In this document: positions 7,983 through 15,335 of the stretch, piece by piece
Numbering within the stretch: position 1 is the first letter of the stretch
Layout: every line of letters begins with the position of its first letter
DNA from: an uncultured Bacteroidales bacterium
GTDB lineage: Bacteria; Bacteroidota; Bacteroidia; Bacteroidales; Bacteroidaceae
Direction of reading: 5' to 3'
NCBI GenBank assembly: GCA_902803195.1
Contig: CADCOX010000118.1
Location: 1 to 25,878 of the forward strand
Length of the DNA: 25,878 nt
The notes under the pieces: generated by a model
Databases searched by the model: none
Seen by the model: the letters and a program-made list of their open reading frames with translations, nothing else
What the model was told of the DNA's origin: nothing
Made by a program: the position numbers and the translations under genes

Positions 7983-8819
7983 ATGAAATTCTTTAGACAA
8001 ATTACAAGTAACTGGAATGAAGAGCAGGTTGCCATTCTACGTCAATACAATATTAAAGTTGACGTAGGGATAGGTCGTTTCAACATATATGATTTAAGTC
8101 TATATAAAGAATTGATACCTTTATTCAAGAAATGGGAAATTAATCTAGATTTTTTAGGTCAAGATTTTACTAAAAAAGAAATACTATCTGCAGACTATTG
8201 TATGATTAAGAGTTGGAACTTATTCGGTTACCCAATGCCTGATAATGATTTAGGTTATTTGTATCATACATACGACACAAAAAACATGTGTGATGAATGT
8301 GGAATAGGCAAATATCAAATAGATGATTTTAGAGTGATAAAGGTTCCAAAGTATCCTATTTGGGGATTAGGTTGGATTTTTGACGAGTTTTTTGTGAGAA
8401 CAGACCTCTACGTAAAGATATTCAAACCATTGGGCGTTAAATGTCGTCCTTTGAGGAAGTACAAGGATGACTCCATAATTGATTCTTATGTGCAATTGGT
8501 CATCCCTGTTATTGAAGAGCCATTGGACCTATCAACATATGATATAGACTTATGCCCTAAATGCGGTATGACAAAATATAATCCAAAGCCACATGGTTAT
8601 TATCCTTTGCAAGAGCATCCCTTGCCATACATTTATAAGACTAAGGAGCACTTTGGCGATGGCTTTAGCTCATTCAGAAGAGTATTTGTATCATCTTATC
8701 TTCGTGACTTGATGATAGAAAATGGAATGATGAGATTCCGGCATTTTATGCCATGCGCTAAATCCGAAGAATTGTGCACCAAAAATAAGGGAATGATGGA
8801 ATGGCTAAAGGCAGGCTGA
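7983..8819 (+). CDS. AT-rich orphan protein with two CXXCG motifs, possibly acquired
   Basis: This 278-residue protein is unlike its neighbours: its DNA is clearly AT-rich, with many AAA, ATA, TTA and GAT codons, while flanking genes are GC-rich. It has no signal peptide or membrane segment, so it is probably cytoplasmic. Two matching half-sites are visible, CDECGIGKY (residues 103-111) and CPKCGMTKY (191-199), about 88 residues apart; together the four cysteines could bind one zinc. The arrangement recalls the double-CXXCG proteins described in Myxococcus, some regarded as immunity proteins to secreted toxins (SitI6 type). That link is a resemblance of layout only. No toxin gene is adjacent. 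The ATG at 7983 follows a 71-base spacer with no recognisable promoter. Coding is likely; the function is unknown. Confidence 0.75.
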   Translation: MKFFRQITSNWNEEQVAILRQYNIKVDVGIGRFNIYDLSLYKELIPLFKKWEINLDFLGQDFTKKEILSADYCMIKSWNLFGYPMPDNDLGYLYHTYDTKNMCDECGIGKYQIDDFRVIKVPKYPIWGLGWIFDEFFVRTDLYVKIFKPLGVKCRPLRKYKDDSIIDSYVQLVIPVIEEPLDLSTYDIDLCPKCGMTKYNPKPHGYYPLQEHPLPYIYKTKEHFGDGFSSFRRVFVSSYLRDLMIENGMMRFRHFMPCAKSEELCTKNKGMMEWLKAG

Positions 8820-8932
8820 TCATTTTGGGCCATTCGATATCTTTAGCCACTTTCAGATAACCGATAGTCAGTAGCAATGAGTCCGGGCATCGCCCCATGA
8901 GTTATTATACTCTGCATTTCATCTGTATATTC

Positions 8933-8968
8933 TTTCAGCGTCTGAAAAAAACAATGTAGCGTCTGAAA
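8933..8968. repeat. Direct repeat and small palindrome upstream of the 60-residue gene
   Basis: AGCGTCTGAAA occurs at 8937-8947 and again at 8958-8968, a 21-bp period. The first copy is part of a hairpin TTTCAG-CGT-CTGAAA (8933-8947). The pair ends about 25 bases before the start codon at 8994, so it could be a regulatory site or a decayed repeat. Confidence 0.5.
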
Positions 8969-8993
8969 TCTAATCTGATAATAAACAAAACGT

Positions 8994-9176
8994 ATGAAGT
9001 ATCCTTGTGAAAACTGCAAGCTACGCGCTCAGTTCGAGAAGAATCCCAAGTCACTTGTCGGCCGCTTTTGGCGCTGGCAAATCAATTTCTGCCCCAGCTG
9101 GCGGGGCTATTTCAAGTCGCTGCCAACCGAGAAACAGGAGGAACTGCGCCAGAAATACAATTTCTACAAGTATTAA
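8994..9176 (+). CDS. Conserved small Cys-containing protein (60 residues)
   Basis: The 60-residue product starts MKYPCENCKLRAQF and continues with RFWRWQINFCPSW and KSLPTEKQEELRQKYNF. Cys5 and Cys8 form a CxxC pair, and a third cysteine (Cys33) sits in the WxxxFCPxW segment, suggesting a small metal-binding fold. I recall similar short proteins with the CENCKLR and NPKS elements in other Bacteroidales genomes, where they are of unknown function. This makes it more credible than a chance frame, as does its normal base composition after the AT-rich gene. It lies 35 bases before the MFS transporter on the same strand and may share its transcript. A second, overlapping frame starting at 9007 is taken as a shadow. 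Confidence 0.75.
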   Translation: MKYPCENCKLRAQFEKNPKSLVGRFWRWQINFCPSWRGYFKSLPTEKQEELRQKYNFYKY

Positions 9177-9211
9177 TGGTGCCTTAAAGCATTGCGGCTA
9201 TAAGTTGACGT

Positions 9212-10429
9212 ATGGAGACACGTGAACAACTATGGAATAGAAACTACTGCAGGGTGATGACAGCTAACTTCGCGCTGTTCTTCGCCTTCTACCTGTTGAC
9301 ACCCTTGCTGCCATTGTACCTCGTGGAGCGTTTCGATGCCACGAAGGATGTGGTGGGCTTGGTGTTGAGCGGCTACACGCTCACAGCCCTGTTGGCACGT
9401 CCTTTCAGCGGCTTCCTCGTCGATTCGTTTCCGCGTAAGCGTGTACTGATGGTGTGCTATGCCCTGTTCTTCATCTTCTTTGGCGGCTACTTAGGTGCTT
9501 CGTCGCTTCTGCTGTTCACAATCGTTAGGACGCTTCACGGAGCACCCTTCGGCGCACTGACGGTGGCCAATTCGACCATGGCGATAGATGTGTTGCCATC
9601 GTCACGACGCAACGAGGGCATCGGCTACTATGGTCTGAGCAACAACTTGGCTATGGCCATTGCTCCTACCGTGGCCATCTACCTCTACAAGGCGACCGAT
9701 AACTTCGAGTTGCTGTTCTGGCTGGCCCTGCTAATAGCCGGTCTTGGCATGGCTGTGGACGCTGGCGTGAAGAACGGAGAATCGAAACCCCATGCTCCCG
9801 TGAGGCCAAAGGGCGAGAAGGTGAGATGGGTGTCGATGGACCGCTTCTTCCTCGTCCGTGGCTGGTTATTGGCGGTTAACATGGTGTTCTTTGGGTTCTG
9901 TTTCGGCGTGATGAGCAACTATCTGGCCATCTACAGCAAGGAAGTCATGGGCATCACGGGCGGCACGGGGACATGGTTCCTGCTGCTTTCTATAGGGCTA
10001 GTGTGCTCACGTCTGCAAGGCGCGAAAGCTCTGCGCGAAGGCAGACTCGTGATGAACGCAAGCGAAGGCGTCGTCATTTCCAGCGTGGCTTACCTCGTCT
10101 TCGTGCTCTTTCCAAACAGCTTCGGCTACTACGCCTCGGCCATACTGCTCGGACTCGGCAACGGCCATTTGTGGCCCGCGTTCCAGAACATGATCATCTC
10201 GATGGCCCATCACAACGAACGCGGCACAGCCAACTCGACGCTGCTCATCTCATGGGACGTAGGCATCGGGGTGGGTGTGCTCGCAGGTGGTTTCGTAGCC
10301 GAACTGATGGGTTACAAGGCGGCATTCTGGATGGTAGCCATAGCGCAACTGGCAGGAATGGTCATCTTTCTCCTAAGAACGCGTACCTTCTATGAAAAGA
10401 AAGCGATTTTAAGTGAAAGCGATAAATGA
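9212..10429 (+). CDS. Major facilitator superfamily transporter
   Basis: The 405-residue product is a polytopic inner-membrane protein with about twelve hydrophobic segments in two halves, joined by a hydrophilic loop around residues 188-208 (KNGESKPHAPVRPKGEK). The first loop has DATKDVVGLVLSGYTLTALLARPFSGFLVDSFPRKR (here abbreviated by its motif RPFSGxLxDxFPRKR), which is the conserved MFS loop between helices 2 and 3. It resembles drug-efflux or sugar-efflux types, but the sequence does not reveal the substrate. The ATG at 9212 follows the small Cys protein by 35 bases, so the two may be cotranscribed. The C terminus runs into a run of GTGAAAG-like sequence, and an inverted repeat that could stop transcription from both sides begins just after the stop. 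Confidence 0.9.
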   Translation: METREQLWNRNYCRVMTANFALFFAFYLLTPLLPLYLVERFDATKDVVGLVLSGYTLTALLARPFSGFLVDSFPRKRVLMVCYALFFIFFGGYLGASSLLLFTIVRTLHGAPFGALTVANSTMAIDVLPSSRRNEGIGYYGLSNNLAMAIAPTVAIYLYKATDNFELLFWLALLIAGLGMAVDAGVKNGESKPHAPVRPKGEKVRWVSMDRFFLVRGWLLAVNMVFFGFCFGVMSNYLAIYSKEVMGITGGTGTWFLLLSIGLVCSRLQGAKALREGRLVMNASEGVVISSVAYLVFVLFPNSFGYYASAILLGLGNGHLWPAFQNMIISMAHHNERGTANSTLLISWDVGIGVGVLAGGFVAELMGYKAAFWMVAIAQLAGMVIFLLRTRTFYEKKAILSESDK

Positions 10430-10447
10430 AAGACGAATAGTGGTAAG

Positions 10448-10571
10448 TGAAAGAGTGAAATGTGGAACGTAAAAGTTAGTGTATAGAGAGTGCCCTCTAA
10501 AGCAACATTCAAAAGGAAACTCAAAAACACGTTTCAACGGTAACTCTTATTTTTCACTTTTCACTCTTTCA
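10448..10571. terminator. Inverted repeat between convergent MFS and RidA genes
   Basis: The 13 bases TGAAAGAGTGAAA at 10448-10460 are exactly complementary to 10559-10571, and the match extends to 17 bases with one mismatch (10448-10464 with 10555-10571). The loop is about 90 bases. A further 11-base complement lies at 10585-10595, at the 3' end of the RidA gene. The position between convergent genes suits a two-way terminator or mRNA-stabilising structure, though the loop is long. Confidence 0.5.
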
Positions 10572-10594
10572 TATAACACTAATAACTCTTTCAC

Positions 10595-10969
10595 TCAGAC
10601 CTCTGCAATGCACTCTATCTCAACAAGAGCATTCTTGGGCAATGTTTTCACGGCCACGGCAGAGCGGGCGGGGAAAGGAGCGCTGAAGGCCTCGGCATAT
10701 ACACTGTTCATGGCGGCGAAATCGTCCATGGAGGCAAGGAAAACAGTAGTCTTGACGACGTGAGCGAGGTCGGTGCCCGCTTCGGTAAGGATGGCGCGGA
10801 TGTTAGCCAACGATTGACGCGTCTGGGCCTCTACGCCACCTTCGGGGAATGCACCTGTAGCTGGGTCTATGGGCAACTGACCCGAGCAAAACAGAAGGTT
10901 ACCGACACAAATGGCCTGCGAGTAAGGGCCTATTGCAGCAGGAGCTGCAGTCGTGGAGATGGGTTTCAT
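10595..10969 (-). CDS. ridA: RidA family reactive-intermediate deaminase
   Basis: The 124-residue product is a full-length member of the YjgF/YER057c/UK114 family. RidA hydrolyses reactive enamine/imine intermediates such as 2-aminoacrylate released by PLP enzymes like threonine dehydratase, protecting other PLP enzymes from damage; it works as a cytoplasmic trimer. Seen here are the N-terminal AIGPYSQAI, the SGQLPIDPATG segment, and the C-terminal PARSAVAV...ALVEIECIA. Arg102 corresponds to the arginine that binds the substrate carboxylate and Glu119 to the conserved acidic residue near the site. It is a single gene, convergent with the MFS gene and divergent from the TonB-dependent receptor, with a TAACTTTG -7 element upstream. 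Confidence 0.95.
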   Translation of the reverse strand: MKPISTTAAPAAIGPYSQAICVGNLLFCSGQLPIDPATGAFPEGGVEAQTRQSLANIRAILTEAGTDLAHVVKTTVFLASMDDFAAMNSVYAEAFSAPFPARSAVAVKTLPKNALVEIECIAEV

Positions 10970-11036
10970 GCTACAAAGAATAAGAAATAATGAATAATAA
11001 ATAGTAAATTATCAATGCTTTTAAATATTTCTGCTG

Positions 11037-11044
11037 CAAAGTTA
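11037..11044 (-). promoter_or_regulatory. -7 element for ridA
   Basis: On the minus strand the sequence reads TAACTTTG, an exact match to the Bacteroidetes -7 consensus, about 68 bases upstream of the ridA start. I see no clear TTTG -33 element at the usual spacing. The same octamer precedes the aldose epimerase gene. Confidence 0.5.
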
Positions 11045-11066
11045 GTGTATTTTCTCAGAAATGCCT

Positions 11067-11074
11067 TATATTTG
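11067..11074 (+). promoter_or_regulatory. -7 element for the TonB-dependent receptor gene
   Basis: TATATTTG matches TAnnTTTG and lies 53 bases before the receptor's ATG. It is back to back with the ridA promoter, 22 bases apart, so the two genes have divergent promoters in one short region. The -33 box is not obvious. Confidence 0.5.
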
Positions 11075-11127
11075 CAAACAAATTTAATAATCACGACATA
11101 ATAACAAGCGAAACAACAAGAACGATT

Positions 11128-13020
11128 ATGAAACTCATGCTCTATTCTTTGGCCCTACTGCTTTGGCCATTAAGTCTCTCTGCTACGACCGAACGAGCAG
11201 ATAGCACTCTTCGCGACATCGTCGTCACTGGCACGCGTGCCGCAGTGCCCGAGCGCGCTATCATCTCCACCGTCAGTACCATCACCGAAGACCAACTGAC
11301 TCAGCTTGAGCGTGTTAGCGTGCTGCCTACGTTGACGGAGCTTGTGCCCAATGTGTTCGTTACGCAGCGCGGTCTGATGGGCTATGGCGTCAGCGGCGGC
11401 GCTGCAGGCGGCATCAATGTGCGCGGTCTGAACTCGGGCACGGGTCAAGTGATGGTGCTCGTGGACGGGCATCCTCAATACCAAGGTATCTTCGGCCATA
11501 GTATAGCCGACGCCTACCAGACAATGGCGGCCGAACGTGTGGAGGTCGTCCGCGGCCCGGCATCCCTGCTTTATGGTTCCAACGCTATGGGCGGCGTAGT
11601 GAACATCATCACCAAAGGGCGTGACCGCGAGAGAGTCAGAACGGACGTCAACCTAGGCGCAGGTTCCTACAATTCGCTGCAAGCCGATGTCCACAACAGC
11701 GTGCGAGCAGGACGTTTCTTCAGCGAGGTGGCCGCTAACTATCAGGGCAGCGACAATCATCGCGACAACATGGGTTTCTATCAATACGGCGGCTTTGCCA
11801 AGCTGGGCTTTGACGTGACGAGCCATTGGACGCTATGGGCTTCGGCCAATCTTACGCATTTTGCAGCCAACAACCCAGGTCCGGTGACGGCACCGTTGTT
11901 CGACGCCCGACAATGGATCAACCGCGGTGTCGTCGAAGCTGCTGCTGAGAACCACTATGCCCACACGAGCGGCGCCATACACGTCTACCACAACTTCGGA
12001 CGACACAAGATCAACGACGGGCACGTGGCAACAGCAGCTCCACGCGACTTCCTGTTCCGTTCGGAGGACGCACTCACTGGCGTAAGCTTGCATCAGGGGT
12101 TCGGCCTTTGGAAGGGCAGCTGGATTACGCTGGGCTTTGACTATCAGAACATCCACGGCGAATGTTGGAACGCCGATATCCATACGAACGAACGCCTGAA
12201 CCGCAAGATGGAGCAGAACATGCACTATCCGCTGCTGAAGGACCTCACAGAAGTAGCAGGCTATATCGACGTGCGGCAGGACATCACCTCGTGGTGGACC
12301 GTGCAGGCGGGCGTCCGCTATGACAGCCATAGCGAAGCAGGCAGCGAATGGGTGCCTCAGGGAGGATTCGTGTTCCGTCCCATCAGCACGGGCGAATTGA
12401 AGCTGACCGTAGGCAAAGGCTTCCGCGTACCTAATCTCAAAGAGATGTACCTCTACGGCGTTGCCAACCCCGACCTGAAGCCCGAACGTCTTTGGAACTA
12501 CGAAATCGCATGGAAGCAGCGCCTCGCCGATGGGCGACTGACGTACGGCGTCAACGTCTTCTACCTGAAGGCTGACAACCTGATTGGAACGACGATGGTG
12601 GAATCGCTCGGACGTGCAGCCAACTACAATACCGGCGAGACGGAACACTATGGTGCTGAACTCGAAGCTGCTTACCAACTCAATCGCCATTGGACGCTCA
12701 CGACCAACCACAGCTATCTCCACACCGACAAGCCGCTCCTCGCTGCACCCGAGTACAAAGGCTATCTGGGCGCACAGTATCGGGCAGGTAAGTTCGACCT
12801 GAATGCTGGCCTGCAGTACATCAGCGGCCTCTGCACGAATATCGAGAAAGAGACCGAGGAGAACTTCCCATTGCTGACAGCCGGCATCGCCTACCACCTG
12901 TTGCCTCAGGTTAAGCTGTGGGCACGCGGAGAGAACCTCTTGGCCAAGAAATACGAGATCAACGAAGGCTTCCCCATGCCCAAGGCGACGGTCATGGCAG
13001 GATTGCACGTAACGTTCTGA
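11128..13020 (+). CDS. TonB-dependent outer-membrane receptor (vitamin/metal-complex type)
   Basis: The 630-residue product belongs to the compact BtuB/CirA-like class, not the SusC class: it lacks the N-terminal carboxypeptidase-like domain and has no SusD partner. Visible are a signal peptide (residues 1-19, ending SLSA), a TonB-box-like segment LRDIVVTGTRA just after it, a plug domain with INVRGLNSGTGQVMVLVDG and VEVVRGPASLLYGSNAMGG, and a beta-barrel ending in aromatic Phe (GLHVTF). Such receptors take up siderophores, haem, cobalamin or other scarce ligands; nothing here decides between them. A MutT-like gene starts one base after the stop, suggesting cotranscription. A FecE-like ATPase lies about 2.3 kb further on but on the other strand, so a functional link is only a guess. 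Confidence 0.92.
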   Translation: MKLMLYSLALLLWPLSLSATTERADSTLRDIVVTGTRAAVPERAIISTVSTITEDQLTQLERVSVLPTLTELVPNVFVTQRGLMGYGVSGGAAGGINVRGLNSGTGQVMVLVDGHPQYQGIFGHSIADAYQTMAAERVEVVRGPASLLYGSNAMGGVVNIITKGRDRERVRTDVNLGAGSYNSLQADVHNSVRAGRFFSEVAANYQGSDNHRDNMGFYQYGGFAKLGFDVTSHWTLWASANLTHFAANNPGPVTAPLFDARQWINRGVVEAAAENHYAHTSGAIHVYHNFGRHKINDGHVATAAPRDFLFRSEDALTGVSLHQGFGLWKGSWITLGFDYQNIHGECWNADIHTNERLNRKMEQNMHYPLLKDLTEVAGYIDVRQDITSWWTVQAGVRYDSHSEAGSEWVPQGGFVFRPISTGELKLTVGKGFRVPNLKEMYLYGVANPDLKPERLWNYEIAWKQRLADGRLTYGVNVFYLKADNLIGTTMVESLGRAANYNTGETEHYGAELEAAYQLNRHWTLTTNHSYLHTDKPLLAAPEYKGYLGAQYRAGKFDLNAGLQYISGLCTNIEKETEENFPLLTAGIAYHLLPQVKLWARGENLLAKKYEINEGFPMPKATVMAGLHVTF

Positions 13021-13021
13021 C

Positions 13022-13441
13022 ATGAAAGTCGTAGCAGCTATCATCATACATGAGGGCCGTATCTTCGCCACACAGCGGGGATACGGCTCTATGAAAGATT
13101 TCTGGGAGTTTCCAGGCGGTAAAGTCGAGGAAGGTGAGACTCGCGAGGATGCCCTGCATCGCGAGATACGTGAGGAGCTGGCAACGGAAATACACATTGT
13201 GCGGCTGTTTGAGACCATTGAGCACGACTACGAGGCCGTCACCGAAGGACCTCGAGCACGCGAGGCTTTCCATCTGACACTCTACTGCTATCTATGTGAA
13301 CTCAATGGCGGCAAGCCGCAACTCTTGGAACATGAGGCTGCTCGATGGCTCGCACCCGACGAGTTGCTCTCCGTCGATTGGTTGCCTGCCGACCTCGACC
13401 TGGTGAAACGGCTGCAGACGTACTTATACGAACAAGCGTAA
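13022..13441 (+). CDS. MutT-like Nudix nucleoside triphosphate pyrophosphohydrolase
   Basis: The 139-residue product has the MutT layout: an N-terminal KVVAAIIIHEGRIFATQRG strand region, PGGKVEEGE (31-39) and REIREEL (47-53). It would hydrolyse oxidised or unusual (d)NTPs such as 8-oxo-dGTP to monophosphates in the cytoplasm. The Nudix box is complete for the metal-binding glutamates (E48, E51, E52), but the usual Gly-hydrophobic pair that follows is Ala54-Thr55. Variation there is common in the MutT-like subgroup with REIxEELxTEI, so activity is still likely. The ATG begins one base after the receptor stop. The stop is only four bases from the end of the convergent glycosyltransferase gene. 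Confidence 0.9.
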   Translation: MKVVAAIIIHEGRIFATQRGYGSMKDFWEFPGGKVEEGETREDALHREIREELATEIHIVRLFETIEHDYEAVTEGPRAREAFHLTLYCYLCELNGGKPQLLEHEAARWLAPDELLSVDWLPADLDLVKRLQTYLYEQA

Positions 13442-13445
13442 GCAC

Positions 13446-14324
13446 TTAGTCTTTGATACTGAGGAAATAACCTAACTTGTAGAACTTGAAGAACATGAGG
13501 TTGGGACGATTGCCCAACAGATTCCGACGTAAAGACTCGCGCAGCAGGCGATAGAACACGATGACAACGCCACTCACGTGCCATCGCTTCAGAAACTGTG
13601 CCGTAGCGAGGATATTGCTATGGCCTTCTATGCGTGCGCCAAGACGATGAAGGGTGCGGAGGGCTGTCTCGGTCTTGCTCAGATAAACATCATTGGGCTC
13701 AAGCCCTTCGTGGACAAGCGGATTGTCGATGTGACGAATAGCGATGCCACGGCGCTCAAGGTCAGCTCCGAATAGGGTGTCTTCGTAACCATACTCGATA
13801 CAGGATTCATCGAGACGGATACTGAGGAAAACTTCGCGACGAATAAGAAGGTTGAAGGTCGAGAGATGAGCGTAAGGATGGAGTTGACGAATGGCAGCCT
13901 TCCGCCGCTTATCGGCCTCTCGTTCATAGCGATAGCGAAGCGTAGCCTCTGGGGTCGGGTTCTCCTCAGGATGGCGTAGGCCACCACAGACGACAGGCGC
14001 CTGCTGTCCAGCTTCGAGATAAGCGCGTAGGCTAAAATCATCTTCCACGCAAGCATCGCAATCCACAATTAGTAGCCATTCGCCATGAGCGGCCTCGGCC
14101 AAACGATTACGATTGCGCGCACGACCCAAGTTGTACGATGAACGCAGCACACGTACGCGAGGACTCACAGCAATATCATCGAGCCAGACCATGTCTGCAG
14201 TGGAAGCATCATCCCCAACAACGACCTCGCCCTCGATGCCCTCGGCGCTCAACAAATAGAGCATAGAGGACACGAGCGCACGAGCGTCGTAATTGAACGT
14301 GGGAATAAGAATGGAGAGCGTCAT
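13446..14324 (-). CDS. Family 2 glycosyltransferase
   Basis: The 292-residue product is a GT-A fold, GT2-type transferase. Seen are the N-terminal TLSILIPTFNYD, the nucleotide-binding acidic pair in VVGDDAST (residues 36-42), the LGRARNRN segment (66-73) and the DxD-type LIVDCDACVEDDF (85-97), where Asp88 and Asp90 would bind the metal and nucleotide sugar. A later EYGYEDTLFGADLERRG segment resembles the catalytic ED region of the family. There is no clear transmembrane helix, so it is probably cytoplasmic and peripheral. The acceptor is unknown; cell-surface glycan synthesis is the usual role. Its start overlaps the stop of the aldose epimerase gene (ATGA), so the two are translationally coupled. 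Confidence 0.9.
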   Translation of the reverse strand: MTLSILIPTFNYDARALVSSMLYLLSAEGIEGEVVVGDDASTADMVWLDDIAVSPRVRVLRSSYNLGRARNRNRLAEAAHGEWLLIVDCDACVEDDFSLRAYLEAGQQAPVVCGGLRHPEENPTPEATLRYRYEREADKRRKAAIRQLHPYAHLSTFNLLIRREVFLSIRLDESCIEYGYEDTLFGADLERRGIAIRHIDNPLVHEGLEPNDVYLSKTETALRTLHRLGARIEGHSNILATAQFLKRWHVSGVVIVFYRLLRESLRRNLLGNRPNLMFFKFYKLGYFLSIKD

Positions 14325-15208
14325 TCGACGATGATGTCATAATGAGTCGACCACGAAGCGCCTGGATCAACGTTCTCAACAAAAGGTTTGCGCGAGAACT
14401 CGCCTGTGAATCCTTCGGGGTCGCAACAGCCGTGCCAAGGTTCGATACACATGAAGGGGGCACGTCCGTTTGCAGGCGACCACAGCGCAGTGATGGGCAT
14501 CGAATGTCGCACGGTGACGATGGGGCGTCCGTTCTTGTCGTGGAGCGTCACACGACGGATGCGTCCTGTAGCATCGACGATAGTATCACATTCGAATGTG
14601 GAATTGGTCAGAGGTAGCAAACCATCAGAAGGGAGAGGCACATCGAATGTTGTATCGCCTCCATATCCACCTGGAACAATCGTAGTGCTCTTGAGCGGGC
14701 TTTCGGCATCGAACGAAAGATAGCCATGAACGGCGTCATCGGCATTGAAATGAGGATACATGAATCCTGGATGAGCACCTATCTGGAAAGGCATGGGACG
14801 TGAGTCGAGGTTGATGACGGTCCAGCCTACGGTGATGACATTACGAAGAAGCGTGTAGTCGATACGCAACCCGAAACGGAAGGGCCAACGCTCAAGGCTT
14901 TCGTCGTCGGCATTAAGGACAAAGGCCATGTGGCGATCCTCGTCAACCACTTTCTCGAAGACCATATCACGAGCGAATCCGTGCTGAGTAAGTGTGAAGT
15001 CACGACCATCGATGTGAGCCGTGTTCTGCCATACCTTGCCCACGATGGGGAAAAGGATGGGGTTGTGACGATCCCAATATGCAGGGTCGCCTTGCCAGAT
15101 GTATTCATGGGGTGATGCCACACGGCGCAAGCTGCGGAGTTCAGCACCTAAAGCAGCTATCTCGAGTTCGAGAATGCCATTCGATAACGTAAAGGTTTTC
15201 GTGCCCAT
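14321..15208 (-). CDS. Aldose 1-epimerase family protein (LacX-like)
   Basis: The 295-residue product belongs to the galactose mutarotase superfamily, which interconverts alpha and beta anomers of free or phosphorylated sugars in the cytoplasm. Conserved pieces are NPILFPIVGKV (49-59), QHGFARD (75-81) with His76, QIGAHPGF (142-149) with His146, and FMCIEPWHG near the C terminus with Glu256 as the likely catalytic base. Length fits the LacX-like branch, which often acts on unknown sugars. It has a strong predicted promoter of its own just upstream and overlaps the glycosyltransferase gene, giving a two-gene operon. Its exact substrate cannot be told. Confidence 0.92.
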   Translation of the reverse strand: MGTKTFTLSNGILELEIAALGAELRSLRRVASPHEYIWQGDPAYWDRHNPILFPIVGKVWQNTAHIDGRDFTLTQHGFARDMVFEKVVDEDRHMAFVLNADDESLERWPFRFGLRIDYTLLRNVITVGWTVINLDSRPMPFQIGAHPGFMYPHFNADDAVHGYLSFDAESPLKSTTIVPGGYGGDTTFDVPLPSDGLLPLTNSTFECDTIVDATGRIRRVTLHDKNGRPIVTVRHSMPITALWSPANGRAPFMCIEPWHGCCDPEGFTGEFSRKPFVENVDPGASWSTHYDIIVE

Positions 15209-15237
15209 AGAGTTTAGGTTTTGATTCTTATATGGTG

Positions 15238-15269
15238 CAAAGTTACATACTCATGACGAATCAACCAAA
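15238..15269 (-). promoter_or_regulatory. Promoter for the epimerase-glycosyltransferase operon
   Basis: On the minus strand TTTG (complement of 15266-15269) is followed after exactly 20 bases by TAACTTTG (complement of 15238-15245). This matches the Bacteroidetes -33/-7 pattern in both boxes and spacing. The predicted start of transcription is about 20-25 bases before the ATG. Confidence 0.7.
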
Positions 15270-15290
15270 AGTTTTCGTCTTTTTTTGCCT

Positions 15291-15330
15291 TTTGTTCAGC
15301 TAAGTTTAAAGAATGTAACTTCTGAACAAA
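15291..15330 (-). terminator. Hairpin just after the ABC ATPase gene
   Basis: TTTGTTCAG (15291-15299) is exactly complementary to CTGAACAAA (15322-15330), and AAGTT (15302-15306) pairs with AACTT (15317-15321) inside it. This gives a 14-bp stem with a two-base bulge and a ten-base loop. It begins five bases past the ATPase stop codon. There is no following T tract on the minus strand, so it may act as an mRNA 3'-end stabiliser or a factor-dependent stop. Confidence 0.55.
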
Positions 15331-15335
15331 CCATC

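Noticed and set aside
11833..13218. 461-residue open frame on the minus strand
   Set aside because: It is antisense to the TonB-dependent receptor and the MutT-like gene, both of which have clear family motifs, and it shows none itself.
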